In this document: positions 26,431-37,470 of the stretch, one piece after another
How the letters are laid out: each line of letters opens with the position of its first letter
Position numbering within the stretch: the first letter of the stretch is position 1
Source of the DNA: an uncultured Methanomassiliicoccus sp.
GTDB taxonomy: Archaea > Thermoplasmatota > Thermoplasmata > Methanomassiliicoccales > Methanomassiliicoccaceae
Length of the DNA stretch: 64,000 bases
Direction: 5' to 3'
Assembly: GCA_944319735.1 (NCBI GenBank)
Contig: CALUEU010000004.1
Location: 62,001-126,000, forward strand
Notes under the pieces: generated by a model
Database searches by the model: none
Told to the model about the DNA's origin: nothing
What the model saw: the letters and a program-made list of their open reading frames with translations, nothing else
Program-made: the position numbers and the translations under genes

Positions 26431-28140
26431 ATGTACTCATCAATCGATACAATGTGGGTGCTGCTGGCTGCTGCATTGGTGTTCTTTATGCAGGCTGGTT
26501 TTGCAATGGTCGAAACCGGTTTCACAAGGGCTAAAAATGCCGGCAACATCATCATGAAAAACATTATCGACATCGCCATTGGGACAATCGTCTTCTGGGT
26601 AGTCGGTTTTGGAATAATGTTTGGATCAGACATCTGCGGGTTCTTAGGCGCTCCAGATCTGTTCATACACAATGACTACGGTGTAGATGGTTCCTACCCC
26701 TCGATGGCATACGTGCTTTTCCAGACTGTGTTCTGCGCTACTGCAGCCACAATCGTTTCTGGAGCTATGGCAGAGCGTACAAAATTCTCATCATATTGTA
26801 TATACAGCCTGATTATCTGCGCCCTCGTTTATCCTATATCTGGACACTGGATTTGGGGAGGAGGATGGCTTTCTGAATTGGGATTCCACGACTTTGCAGG
26901 TTCAACCGCTGTGCACATGGTTGGTGGACTGACTGCATTAGTCGGTGCAGCAATGGTAGGGCCGCGTATTGGGAAATATGGTAAAAATGGAAAATCTCAT
27001 GCCATACCGGGCCACAGCCTTACACTGGGTGCGCTAGGTGTATTCATACTCTGGTTTGGATGGTTTGGATTCAACGGTGGATCCACAGTCTCAATGACTG
27101 GTGATGATACAATCATCGCAGCTTCCACCATATTATTCAACACCACAATGTCCGGAGCGGTTGCTACAATCACAACGATGTTCATTACCTGGGCCCTCTA
27201 TAAAAAACCAGATATTTCGATGACTCTCAACGGTGCTCTTGCTGGTCTTGTAGGTATAACTGCAGGGTGCGATGTCGTTGATACAATGGGGGCAGCGGCT
27301 ATCGGTCTGATCTCTGCATTCGTAGTCGTGTTCGGTATAACTTTCACTGAGAAAAAACTCAAAGTCGATGATCCAGTAGGTGCATTTGCTGTTCACGGCC
27401 TCTGTGGTGCAGTCGGAACGATACTGGTCGGTGTGTTTGCACTTGACGGCGGTCTCATACATGGCAGCGGATTCCACATGATTGGTATCCAGGCAATCGG
27501 TGTTGCAGCAGTCGCTGTATGGGTATTAGCTACAATGGGAGCCACATTCTATCTGATCAAAAAAACCGTCGGACTGCGTGTGCCGAAAGAAGTGGAACTC
27601 TCCGGTTTGGATATTGCCGAACACGGACTCACCAGCAGCTATGCTGACTTCATGCCGACACTGCATCTTCCGTCAGACATGTTTGATGAACAAAGCGATA
27701 TTCCTGCTCAGCCGGTTACTCCGCAGATTCCTGGCGTTGTAGTGAGTGACTACTCTTCACCTGCTAAAGATGGTGAGCAGAAAATGACTAAAGTTGTCAT
27801 TATGACCAACAGGGACAAACTCGGCGTACTGAAATCTAAAATGACATCCATAGGAATTACAGGCATGACGGTCTCATACGTATTGGGATTTGGTATGCAG
27901 AAAGGACATACTACCCTCTATCGTGGTTCAGAACTGGACAGCACTCTCCTTCCTAAAATGAAAGTAGAAATCATCGTTTGTAAAATCCCAGTCTCCACAG
28001 TGGTAAATGCTGCCAAAGAAGCAATCTACACGGGATCAATAGGCGATGGAAAAATCTTCATCTATGATGTTGAGAACGTCATTAAAATACGTACTGGAGA
28101 GGAAGGATGTGCAGCTCTTCAAGATGTGGAAGTCGGTTGA
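26431..28140 (+). CDS. amt: Ammonium transporter fused to a P-II (GlnK) domain
   Basis: Residues 1 to ~400 are an Amt channel of eleven membrane helices. They include GFAMVETGFTRAKN near the N-terminus and the pore segments AGSTAVHMVGG and DDPVGAFAVHGLCGAVGT, which hold the two pore histidines. A linker of about 50 residues follows. Residues 452-569 are a complete P-II protein: T-loop QKGHTTLYRGSEL with Tyr497, then LPKMKVEIIV and the ATP-binding GSIGDGKIFIYDVENVIKIRTGE. Normally GlnK is a separate protein that plugs Amt at high nitrogen; here it is tethered. A strong hairpin terminator follows. Confidence 0.95.
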   Translation: MYSSIDTMWVLLAAALVFFMQAGFAMVETGFTRAKNAGNIIMKNIIDIAIGTIVFWVVGFGIMFGSDICGFLGAPDLFIHNDYGVDGSYPSMAYVLFQTVFCATAATIVSGAMAERTKFSSYCIYSLIICALVYPISGHWIWGGGWLSELGFHDFAGSTAVHMVGGLTALVGAAMVGPRIGKYGKNGKSHAIPGHSLTLGALGVFILWFGWFGFNGGSTVSMTGDDTIIAASTILFNTTMSGAVATITTMFITWALYKKPDISMTLNGALAGLVGITAGCDVVDTMGAAAIGLISAFVVVFGITFTEKKLKVDDPVGAFAVHGLCGAVGTILVGVFALDGGLIHGSGFHMIGIQAIGVAAVAVWVLATMGATFYLIKKTVGLRVPKEVELSGLDIAEHGLTSSYADFMPTLHLPSDMFDEQSDIPAQPVTPQIPGVVVSDYSSPAKDGEQKMTKVVIMTNRDKLGVLKSKMTSIGITGMTVSYVLGFGMQKGHTTLYRGSELDSTLLPKMKVEIIVCKIPVSTVVNAAKEAIYTGSIGDGKIFIYDVENVIKIRTGEEGCAALQDVEVG

Positions 28141-28160
28141 TGAGGCGGTGATGTAACTTC

Positions 28161-28190
28161 AAATGGTACTCATGTACCATTTTTTTTATT
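28161..28190 (+). terminator. amt terminator
   Basis: A perfect 9-bp stem AAATGGTAC/GTACCATTT with a TCAT loop is followed by a run of T. It lies 20 bp after the amt stop. Confidence 0.8.
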
Positions 28191-28252
28191 TTTTAGATTT
28201 TTTTCTTTCGGCGGGAAATGATTAATATATTATCTTAATATTGAGCAGATTG

Positions 28253-29023
28253 ATGCTTGAGGGTAAAAAATATTACAAGTATACTCCACTTAGAGCGATT
28301 GCCGCTATATTTACCGTGGTAATACTTGCAGCTTCCATACTGGCACCGTTTACATACATTGTTAACGGCGATCATTTTGTACTGCGGTTTGACGTAGAAG
28401 ATATTGAAAAAGAATACGATGTGAGCTATGGAGGCCAGGTCTATACGATAGAAGTTACAATACCGGGCGATCTTTACTACTCTTATGCAGATAAACCAAG
28501 AATTAAGGCAAGCAACGGCTGGATGGACTACGCAGCATACGTTGTCATTGAGGAAGTGGTGCAAGATATAGCAGATAAACTGAAGGCGATTGCAGACATG
28601 GAGTATGGTGGTTCAGATTATGCTCTGGCATCGTTGATCCTTGACTTTGTACACCAGACTCCTTATCTCCGAGATAAAAGTGTTAATGGGGTTGAAATAG
28701 AGTATCCAAGGACCCCTGTTGAGACTCTTGTGGACAGAGGAGACTGTGAAGATCTTTCTGCACTATATACATCAATAGCACTAGCAGCAGGTTTGGACTC
28801 GGTAATGTTCATGTTCCCGCTTACTTCAGACGGACATATGGCTTCCGGTGTGCACCTTGAGGACAGCCGCGGTCTAAAACCATACTACACATACGAAGGT
28901 GTAACATACTACTTTTGCGAAACAACATCTCCGGTAGCAAAACTGGGGGATGTCAGTAGCAGATACACTTCTCCAATTGCGATGGATGTTATGAAAGTTC
29001 TATCCGACTTTCCTAACGCCTGA
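28253..29023 (+). CDS. Membrane-anchored transglutaminase-like protein
   Basis: An N-terminal membrane helix (about residues 14-36) anchors a mainly external protein. The C-terminal part resembles the transglutaminase-like cysteine peptidase core: VDRGDCEDLSALYTSIALAAG with the likely catalytic Cys, then MASGVHLED with the His, then YYFCETTSP. The ATG at 28253 is preferred over an upstream TTG. A TATA-like stretch lies close by, suggesting a leaderless transcript. Its end overlaps the convergent roadblock gene by 11 bp. The substrate is unknown. Confidence 0.75.
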   Translation: MLEGKKYYKYTPLRAIAAIFTVVILAASILAPFTYIVNGDHFVLRFDVEDIEKEYDVSYGGQVYTIEVTIPGDLYYSYADKPRIKASNGWMDYAAYVVIEEVVQDIADKLKAIADMEYGGSDYALASLILDFVHQTPYLRDKSVNGVEIEYPRTPVETLVDRGDCEDLSALYTSIALAAGLDSVMFMFPLTSDGHMASGVHLEDSRGLKPYYTYEGVTYYFCETTSPVAKLGDVSSRYTSPIAMDVMKVLSDFPNA

Positions 29024-29369
29024 TCATCTTTCTTTCTTTCCATACTCTGGCTCTTTCAATGATCTCATCGGCATCTGCTTCTGTAGTAGATGTAACGGCC
29101 ATTAGATATTGAGAATCTAATCCAAACACAATCAGCATTGAATTGTCTAGTTCAACAGAGACTTTCAAAAGACCGTCATTCAATTCTACAGCGGATCTTT
29201 CAGCCGCTCCCAGAATGATTGCTGACATCGCAGAGAACGTATCTCTCCTTGTATCTGATGGGATAGTTCCTTCAACATACTCTCCACTTCTTGTTATGAG
29301 AGAGGCGCTAAGAACACCATTTACGCTCGCAACATCATTTATACTCACTAACTGGGTTGATTTCATCAT
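29013..29369 (-). CDS. Roadblock/LC7-domain protein
   Basis: The 118-residue protein has the roadblock/LC7 pattern of alternating helix and sheet: VNGVLSASLITRSGEYVEG, then FSAMSAIILGAAERSAVEL, then SMLIVFGLDSQYLMAVTS and a final helix. Such proteins often partner with small GTPases (MglB type) or act in signalling. No GTPase is adjacent; ftsZ starts about 420 bp away on the other strand. It ends in TAG. Confidence 0.8.
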   Translation of the reverse strand: MMKSTQLVSINDVASVNGVLSASLITRSGEYVEGTIPSDTRRDTFSAMSAIILGAAERSAVELNDGLLKVSVELDNSMLIVFGLDSQYLMAVTSTTEADADEIIERARVWKERKMIRR

Positions 29370-29373
29370 GTGA

Positions 29374-29793
29374 TATCTTGTTAATTAGCTTACTACATGG
29401 TATAAATAGCATTAGTGTTGAGAACATCAGCCGAATACAATATCCTAATACAAATCTAAGTATTTTGTCTGACAATCTTATTTTTCAGCCGGTGGCGTTT
29501 TTTTATCTGGTTGCAGTGGAAATGAAGGGGTCTTTGGAACAATGTCCGACAATTCGCGGACAACTCAATTTTTATGAATAAATCCATTGTAAAAAATAAT
29601 ATCAAAATAATATGCAAATTTACCCTATTTTTTTAAGTATTAATCATATCCAGATTATCAATATAACTAGTCTAATTTATTTATTAAATCATATTTTTTA
29701 GTTTTTTAAATCTGTTTTACATAATTAAATTTGGCAGACGATTTAGCAACATTTATATGCACGTTATCCCCATTACTCCCTGAGGGATGCACA
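29374..29793. other. Intergenic region upstream of ftsZ
   Basis: This 420-bp AT-rich stretch must hold the promoters of the roadblock gene and of ftsZ. The only marked feature is an inverted repeat TGTCCG/CGGACA (29543-29562). An open frame at 29357-29581 crosses it but has no ribosome binding site and odd composition. Confidence 0.5.
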
Positions 29794-31029
29794 ATGCCAA
29801 ATTCGTTAGTGAAAAATGCTTTAGGCAGCGATTATATGAAAACTATCTCAGACGCTGATAATTCAATAGATTCATTGAATCTTGATAACTTGTCTGATGA
29901 TGATAGAGCGATTCATGAAATGATTAAGCAACTTGAGGTCTGCATTAAGATCATTGGATGCGGTGGCGGAGGTTGCAATACGATTAATCGCTGCGTAGAT
30001 GCTGGAATTGATGGAGCCCAGTTATGCGCCATCAACACTGATGCAAAGCATCTTCTCACAGTCAGAGCACCCAAAAAAATCCTCATTGGCAGAAACGTAA
30101 CTCGTGGTATGGGAGCCGGAGCGCTGCCAGAAAACGGTGAGGCGGCCGCAAGAGAAAACGACAGCGACATACGCAATTTTCTGACTGGTGCTCAGATTGC
30201 ATTCGTAACCGCAGGAATGGGCGGCGGAACAGGAACAGGTTCTGCACACTATGTAGCAACAATTGCTAAGGAGCAGCTTCGTGCCCTTACAATCGGTGTA
30301 GTTACTTTTCCATTCAAAGCAGAGGGAACCGTGCGTGCTGAAAACGCTCTGAGAGGCTTAGACAAACTGTCTCGCATCTGCGATACCACCATTGTGATCC
30401 CTAATGATAAGCTTCTAGAGTTGGTTCCAAAACTCCCTGTCGATGCAGCATTCAAAGTAGCTGATGAAGTTCTCATGCAGACAATCAAAGGTCTGACAGA
30501 AATCATCACTAAGCCAGGTTTAGTTAACCTGGACTATGCAGATATCCAGACAGTTATGAGAGAAGGCGGTGTAGCATTCGTAGGTATCGGTGAAGCAGAT
30601 ACTGAGGAAGAAGACCGTGTTTCAGTAGCTGTGCAGGAAGCACTGATGTCTCCCCTCCTTGGAGAAATAAACCTGAAAGAAGCAAAAGGTGCTTTAATCA
30701 GAGTTGTCGGTGGTCCAGACATGACAATCAACGAAGCTCAGAGGGCTGCAGAGATTGTTACAGACAGTGTCAGTGACCGTGCCAGAATCATCTGGGGTTG
30801 CTCAGTAGATCCTGAATTTGAAGGCACCATAAAAGTTCTGCTTATTGTTACAGGCGCATCTTCAAAATATGTCTACGGTAGAAACAATGAAGGATCTACA
30901 AAAGTCGGAGGATCATTCGGTGATGAATACCGTCAGACAAGAAGGCTCGGTGTAGAAAACAATAACAAGCCTTCCCGTCCAAACCAACCGTCAATGTATG
31001 ACGACGATGGAATCGACATAATTCTTTGA
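29794..31029 (+). CDS. ftsZ: Cell division GTPase FtsZ
   Basis: FtsZ forms the division ring at midcell. The tubulin signature GGGTGTGS is in AGMGGGTGTGSAHY, GCGGGGCNTINR binds the nucleotide near the N-terminus, and the synergy segment NLDYADIQTVMREGG is present. The C-terminus ends in a flexible Asn/Pro tail with a short acidic-hydrophobic end (DDDGIDIIL) typical of partner-binding tails. The ATG at 29794 follows a GAGGGATG site and gives 411 residues; a TTG at 29731 is upstream and less likely. Confidence 0.96.
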   Translation: MPNSLVKNALGSDYMKTISDADNSIDSLNLDNLSDDDRAIHEMIKQLEVCIKIIGCGGGGCNTINRCVDAGIDGAQLCAINTDAKHLLTVRAPKKILIGRNVTRGMGAGALPENGEAAARENDSDIRNFLTGAQIAFVTAGMGGGTGTGSAHYVATIAKEQLRALTIGVVTFPFKAEGTVRAENALRGLDKLSRICDTTIVIPNDKLLELVPKLPVDAAFKVADEVLMQTIKGLTEIITKPGLVNLDYADIQTVMREGGVAFVGIGEADTEEEDRVSVAVQEALMSPLLGEINLKEAKGALIRVVGGPDMTINEAQRAAEIVTDSVSDRARIIWGCSVDPEFEGTIKVLLIVTGASSKYVYGRNNEGSTKVGGSFGDEYRQTRRLGVENNNKPSRPNQPSMYDDDGIDIIL

Positions 31030-31055
31030 GGTCTCACCTCAATCTTTTTTATAAT
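31026..31055 (+). terminator. ftsZ terminator
   Basis: TTGAGGT/ACCTCAA (31026-31032, 31036-31042) forms a 7-bp stem with a 3-base loop. It overlaps the stop codon and is followed by TCTTTTTT. Confidence 0.65.
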
Positions 31056-31096
31056 TTCGTCAGGATGCAGGTTATAAGTCTGCATCCCGTCGATGA

Positions 31097-33007
31097 TTAA
31101 AACTCGTATGTACTTTCACCGAAAGTTAATGCTGGACATGGTTCCAGACATTTTCCGCAGTGAATGCATCCTTCCCCGATGAAGATTTTTCCATCATCCA
31201 GTCTGAGAGCACCTTGTGTGCATTTTCCGATGCATACTCCGCACCCCACGCACTCAGCGGCTTTTATGACAACTTTGCGTATTTTTTCTACCTTTTCTCT
31301 CAGCAGTTTCTCTTCTTTATCTTTGGCGATCAATGCACCCTCTTCGAATATAGTTACATTAGAGACTGCACACCATCCTTCTTCTTCGTTTAACTCTACG
31401 TCACCAATGATGTTCATGAGACTGGATGTTCTTTGAAGATTCAGAGGTTTATTGAATGCCCCTTCTATACTGTATCCCAATGTGCAAGGTGAAACCCCTT
31501 CCTGCAGAGTCAGGTTCAGATTTTGAGGTATATCTATTTTGACAGATTTATCAGACTTAATTGAGACTCCAATCTTGTCAAGCTCTTCACGTATGGATTG
31601 GGGCATTCTTCTCCATCTCCATGCGCCGTATGTTATCCATGATTCTGGAAGCCCTCTTTTTTCTGCATATTCTTCCAGGTATAAGCTCCATTCTTGATAT
31701 TTCGGAGATTCCTGGACTATTTCAAGTTCTGCAAGATCTGATGCTGGACAGAGATAGCATCCGATTCTGTCAAGCCCTTTCTCATACCATGGATTGTACT
31801 CTTCATGCTCACCCAAGATAAGCATCCACACATGCAGTGCAGTCCAATTCTGGATCGGTGAGGCACCTATCTGTCCGGGAGTCCAGGGATTTTCCCACAC
31901 CTTAGGTTTTGATGCCCTTGATTCAGATTCATATCTGCGTTGTCCTATGAATGAAAGAACTCCGTCTGGAAAATGCTTCATTATCGCTCTGACAGTCGGA
32001 CCGAGTTTGTTTGTTTTACAGCACCATCTATAATCTCTGCCAGGGGGGCCAAAAACATTCAGTCCTTCTTGAAAAGCCTCCAGCGGTGCATATTCCAAAA
32101 TCAATTCTGTGTTATGTTCTACTGCAGTTCTTTTGACATACTCAACAGTCTCAGGAAACTCAAGACCAGTATCAATGAAAAACAGAGGAATATCTAGACC
32201 GGCTTTTTTGGAGAGTATCAATACTGCCAGGGAATCTTTTCCTCCTGAAAATGAAATTATTGCAGGTTTTTGTTTTTCTTCAATGACTGTTTTCATAAAT
32301 TTCTCTGAAGCGGCGATTTTCATCTCCATCTCTTTTGAATTTGCTTTGATGATCAGGTCCCAGGTAGTTTCTGGAAATTCATCAGCATCTTTTGGCTCTT
32401 CACACCATCTGATTTTGACAGCCATTCCGCGGGATCCTGGAATAATGTCTTCACCACTCATTCTGGCTGTTCCAGAGGCTAGCGCCTTTCCGTCTTTACA
32501 GATGATAATCACTTCATCTCCAGCTTTCAAACCTTCACTGGTAGAGATGACTCCTGGAGCAAGAAGATTGGAACCACCCAAGATTGGTTTTACAGCACCG
32601 TCATCTGTTGTAACCATTCCCTTTGATGCATTTTTGACAATACATCTTGCAGCCGGCATCCTTGAAAGAAAAGTCCATCCCTTGCCGAGATCGTATCTCA
32701 TGGTGCCGATTACCTCTCCGTCCATAATCACCTCGTCCATCCTGTCGAGTGCTGGAGCTTTATTGAGAAGTATGATATGATTATCCTGGATCACTAACTG
32801 TCCGCAGCCCTCTCCGAACTGATTGTCTATGGTTTTTCTAATCACATCAATGTCATGTTTGAATGCAGGCCGGACATCGCCGGGAGGAGTTATCTCCATC
32901 TGTCGGGTGTCTCCCCCGCAAACAGCACATTTTTTCTGTTCAAGTATGGGAACATTGCAATGATCGCACCATCGCAGAGTCATTTTTCCTAGGCGGACTA
33001 GAGCCAT
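31097..33007 (-). CDS. Multidomain PAPS-reductase-like protein with PUA and ferredoxin parts
   Basis: Four parts are visible in 636 residues. An N-terminal zinc ribbon (CDHC...CAVCG) is followed by a PUA-like region (about 140-205: PILGGSNLLAPGVIST). A PP-loop PAPS-reductase domain follows, with SFSGGKDSLAVLILSKKAG, the DYRWCCKTNKLGP loop and a CYLCPA motif. The C-terminal two-cluster ferredoxin is CVGCGVCIGKCTQGAL and CIHCGKCLEPCP. This architecture is known in methanogens and other archaea, but its role is not settled; the PUA part suggests RNA and sulfur transfer, and sulfate or sulfite reduction is the alternative. It is divergent from the aminotransferase. Confidence 0.88.
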   Translation of the reverse strand: MALVRLGKMTLRWCDHCNVPILEQKKCAVCGGDTRQMEITPPGDVRPAFKHDIDVIRKTIDNQFGEGCGQLVIQDNHIILLNKAPALDRMDEVIMDGEVIGTMRYDLGKGWTFLSRMPAARCIVKNASKGMVTTDDGAVKPILGGSNLLAPGVISTSEGLKAGDEVIIICKDGKALASGTARMSGEDIIPGSRGMAVKIRWCEEPKDADEFPETTWDLIIKANSKEMEMKIAASEKFMKTVIEEKQKPAIISFSGGKDSLAVLILSKKAGLDIPLFFIDTGLEFPETVEYVKRTAVEHNTELILEYAPLEAFQEGLNVFGPPGRDYRWCCKTNKLGPTVRAIMKHFPDGVLSFIGQRRYESESRASKPKVWENPWTPGQIGASPIQNWTALHVWMLILGEHEEYNPWYEKGLDRIGCYLCPASDLAELEIVQESPKYQEWSLYLEEYAEKRGLPESWITYGAWRWRRMPQSIREELDKIGVSIKSDKSVKIDIPQNLNLTLQEGVSPCTLGYSIEGAFNKPLNLQRTSSLMNIIGDVELNEEEGWCAVSNVTIFEEGALIAKDKEEKLLREKVEKIRKVVIKAAECVGCGVCIGKCTQGALRLDDGKIFIGEGCIHCGKCLEPCPALTFGESTYEF

Positions 33008-33153
33008 CGCTCTCCACTTTTATTTTGAGTATAAATAGTATGCGTATCTTGTTCAGCGAAAACTGTAATTTGGATGCCAAAACTGCCATAAAACCCCAAA
33101 CATCAGTGATAAATTATATACGGGGGCATTCATGCAGTGCAGAAGGTTTGTAA

Positions 33154-34353
33154 ATGAGGACTTTCCACGCAACAAAACGTTCCTTGAATGTGGAATACGC
33201 AATACGCGACGTCCTTATCCCCGCCAGAAAACTGGAGGAGAAAGGAGCAAAGATCATAAAGTTGCATATCGGAGACCCTAATAAATGGGACTTCGAGACT
33301 CCAAAGCATGTTCGTGATGCATTAGGCCGTGCTGTGGAAATTAACGACAATGGTTATGCAGAATCGGAAGGATATCCAGAACTCAGAGAAGCTATTCTTA
33401 AGAAAGAGAAGCAGAAAAATGGTGTAGATGTGGATATCGAAAGCTGTATGATCACAAGCGGCGTGACCGAGGCAATTCAGAGCCTGGTAGCAGCCGCTAT
33501 CAATCCTGGTGACGAGGCTCTGGTGCCCGGTCCGGGATATCCGTCTTATACAGAATTTATAAAATTTTTTAACGGAAAACCAGTCGCATATCACAATGAT
33601 GAAGAGAATGACTGGCAGCCAGATATTGATGATATGAGGAAAAAAATCACAGATAAAACTAAATTTATCACTGTGATAAATCCAAACAACCCTACAGGGG
33701 CTTTATATTCAGACAAGATCCTTAAACAAATTGTAGATCTCGCTGGAGAATATGACTTGTTTGTAGTCTCAGATGAAATATATGACCTCATGACATTTGA
33801 AGGAACACACCACTCTCCAGCTTCAATGTCAAAAGATGTTCCAGTTGTATTGTTCAACGGATTTTCAAAAGTAGATCTTCTTCCAGGATGGAGGATGGGA
33901 TACATGGTATTTTCAGATCCCATGAACCGTATGGATGAGATTAAAGAAGGAGTATCCAGACAGTTAAGGCTGCGCATATCTGCAAATAATCCTTGTCAGA
34001 TGGCTGCAATCGAAGCTCTGGAAGGGCCGCAGGATCACCATGCACAGATCAACAGCAAGCTGAAAGAGCGCGCTCAATACATGTCTAAAAGAGTGAATGA
34101 CATTCCAGGTCTGAGCATGAGGACACCCAAGGGAGCATTTTACGCCTTCCCGAGAATAGACTCAAAACGCTGGACAAATGATAAAGACTTTGTTCTGGAT
34201 GTGTTAAATAACTGTCACGTCCTGCTTGTTCCAGGATCTGGATTCGATGCTGAATATGGAAAGATGCACTTCCGTGCCGTTTTCCTGCCGCCTATTGATA
34301 CACTATGCGAGGCATTCGATTCCATAGAAGCATACATGAACAAAGTAGCTTAA
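33154..34353 (+). CDS. PLP-dependent aminotransferase, class I (AlaT/AspC-like)
   Basis: Fold type I aminotransferase of 399 residues. The PLP lysine is in NGFSKVDLLPGWRMGYM, the cofactor Asp/Tyr in VVSDEIYDLM, and PNNPTG is intact. The N-terminal YAIRDVLIPARKLEEKGAKIIKLHIGDP is typical of the alanine/aspartate branch found in archaea. The amino donor cannot be read from sequence. A clean hairpin follows its stop. Confidence 0.92.
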   Translation: MRTFHATKRSLNVEYAIRDVLIPARKLEEKGAKIIKLHIGDPNKWDFETPKHVRDALGRAVEINDNGYAESEGYPELREAILKKEKQKNGVDVDIESCMITSGVTEAIQSLVAAAINPGDEALVPGPGYPSYTEFIKFFNGKPVAYHNDEENDWQPDIDDMRKKITDKTKFITVINPNNPTGALYSDKILKQIVDLAGEYDLFVVSDEIYDLMTFEGTHHSPASMSKDVPVVLFNGFSKVDLLPGWRMGYMVFSDPMNRMDEIKEGVSRQLRLRISANNPCQMAAIEALEGPQDHHAQINSKLKERAQYMSKRVNDIPGLSMRTPKGAFYAFPRIDSKRWTNDKDFVLDVLNNCHVLLVPGSGFDAEYGKMHFRAVFLPPIDTLCEAFDSIEAYMNKVA

Positions 34354-34358
34354 ACTTA

Positions 34359-34384
34359 AAAACAGGGTGACTCCCTGTTTTAAT
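34359..34384 (+). terminator. Aminotransferase terminator
   Basis: A 9-bp perfect stem (AAAACAGGG/CCCTGTTTT) closes on TGACT, directly after the aminotransferase stop. A GTG inside it opens the next frame at 34367, but that start is therefore unlikely. Confidence 0.8.
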
Positions 34385-34444
34385 CAAATATTTTTCTTTT
34401 TGAGGATACTATATATTTACTTCTTCTGCATTCCGCTCATTGTT

Positions 34445-35377
34445 ATGGGCATCAAAGGAATTCTCGGTAACAGTTCTTTCATGATGATACTGGCTCTTAT
34501 CCTTGCACTTATAATTGGATTTCCATACAGGGATTTAGGCAGTAAAATTCCACTGATCGTTTTGGCAGTGATGATGACTGTATCACTTTCGAGAATATCC
34601 TTTTCCAATTTGAATCCTATAAAACATAAAAAATCTGTTCTGAGAGCGCTTGTTCTTGGTACTTTAGTAGCCTCTTTTGTACCTTTGGCAGCTTCATTTT
34701 TTATCGATGATCCGTTGTATAAAGCCGGTCTTGTATTCATAGCAGCTGCACCGTTCGCTGCGTCAGTCGTACCTTTGTCTTTCATAATGAAAGGAGATGT
34801 GGAACATGCAGCCAGAGGAACTATAATTGTCTACATTTTCTCAATTATATATATCCCAGTTATTGTGAAACTGTTTGCCGGAGAAACCGTAAATGTCTGG
34901 GATGTCTTCGAATATGTAGTAATTTTAGTATTAATTCCTATGATTCTTTCTAGACCGGTATCAAAAGTCAATATTTCTACTTCTACAATGCAGATATTTG
35001 TTAACATCTGTGTTGCCATCTTGATATTTGTTTCAGTGGGATCTAATAAAAATATATTCGAAAAGGAGACAGATCTGCTTTTGATATTCATGGGTATAGC
35101 TGTCTTGAGAACATTTGTTCTTGGCCTGGGACTTGAATATCTGGAAAAAAAGAGCGGTATACCCTGGGCACAGAGAGTCCCTGATGTTTTAATGGCTTCA
35201 TATAAAAATAAAGGTGTAGCTATTGCACTGACCATGGGTCTTCTGCCTCCCGCTGCGGCGTTTCCCATCACCGCATCAATAATAATTGAAGTATGCTGGG
35301 TGATATGCATGGACCGCTTCCTCTTTACATCAAAGCGCAGGGAAAAGGAGATTAAAACAGAGAATGTAACCACTTAA
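34445..35377 (+). CDS. Bile acid:sodium symporter (BASS) family transporter
   Basis: About ten hydrophobic segments with the BASS pattern of two inverted repeats; conserved stretches include VFIAAAPFAASVVPLSFIMKGD, and YKNKGVAIALTMGLLPPAAAFP near the end. Family members move organic anions or arsenite with Na+; the substrate is unknown. The ATG at 34445 is chosen because the longer frame starts in the preceding terminator. That gives 310 residues, the family's usual size. It ends near a shared terminator with the riboflavin operon. Confidence 0.82.
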   Translation: MGIKGILGNSSFMMILALILALIIGFPYRDLGSKIPLIVLAVMMTVSLSRISFSNLNPIKHKKSVLRALVLGTLVASFVPLAASFFIDDPLYKAGLVFIAAAPFAASVVPLSFIMKGDVEHAARGTIIVYIFSIIYIPVIVKLFAGETVNVWDVFEYVVILVLIPMILSRPVSKVNISTSTMQIFVNICVAILIFVSVGSNKNIFEKETDLLLIFMGIAVLRTFVLGLGLEYLEKKSGIPWAQRVPDVLMASYKNKGVAIALTMGLLPPAAAFPITASIIIEVCWVICMDRFLFTSKRREKEIKTENVTT

Positions 35378-35426
35378 ACATTGGAAGTTAATTTTTACAT
35401 AATATAATTCAATGAAGTAATAAAAG

Positions 35427-35450
35427 AGATGTGCCGGTTTCCCGGCATCT
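35427..35450. terminator. Bidirectional terminator between BASS gene and ribH
   Basis: TGCCGG/CCGGCA (35432-35437, 35442-35447), extended by AGATG/TCT, lies between two convergent genes, with T-rich sequence on the right and A-rich on the left. It can act for both. Confidence 0.65.
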
Positions 35451-35455
35451 TCTGT

Positions 35456-36768
<1,313 letters not shown>

Positions 36769-36797
<29 letters not shown>

Positions 36798-37470
36798 CAA
36801 TGATGTCGCTACCTTCGAGGAATACAAGACCATTCTTCTCTGCATACTTTATCGTCTCTTCCTTGGGCATAGAACGGCCGTTGTCTCCCATTATTTCACA
36901 CATTGTAGCGGAAGGAAACATTTCTGCCATCATTAACATGGCGGTGCAGAGTTCAGTATGTCCGGCCCTGTCATCAAGTACTCCTGGCTGTGAATTCAGA
37001 AGGTGGACATGTCCGGGAGCACGAAAATTCTTACCGAATTCTTCTCTGGCTTCGGTTTCATTCATACTCTCACATTTTTTACCGAATTTAGCGAATTCAG
37101 AGATAGTGAGTGCCCTGTCAGCATCCGGAATGCCTGTAAATGTTTTACGGTGATTTATTGTAAGCGAAAATGATGATTTAGTATCATACAGCAGGTCATT
37201 TGGTGCTAAACCTTTCAAAACCGGGTGAGCGTTATAGCATTCTGCCAGAAGTTCTGCCATGAATGGCAGGTCAAGTTTTTTCCACATTTTACTTGGGGCT
37301 GATGTACAAATGAGTCCGCCGGCGTCTTTTCTCTGCCTTTTTATGCCTTCAGCAGTCATGAATTCAGAAGCGATTATGAGATCCGTCTCTCTTTCTCTTC
37401 CGTCTGAGTCATATATCAATATAAACTCGCCATCTTTCAAGTCAGAAAATGCTTTTTTTAGATCGCTCAT
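36769..37470 (-). CDS. ribB: 3,4-dihydroxy-2-butanone 4-phosphate synthase
   Basis: RibB makes the four-carbon unit of riboflavin from ribulose 5-phosphate. The 233 residues contain the motifs ILIYDSDGRERETDLIIASEFM, AGGLICTS, FTGIPDADRALTISE, and PGHVHLLNSQPGVLDDRAGHTELCTAML. There is no fused GTP cyclohydrolase II domain, as usual in archaea. It opens the operon and ends in TAG. Confidence 0.95.

Noticed and set aside
27133-27477. Leftward open frame inside amt
   Set aside because: It lies wholly inside the well-supported amt gene and has no family pattern.
29357-29581. Small rightward frame upstream of ftsZ
   Set aside because: It overlaps the roadblock start, has no ribosome site, and shows no coding pattern.
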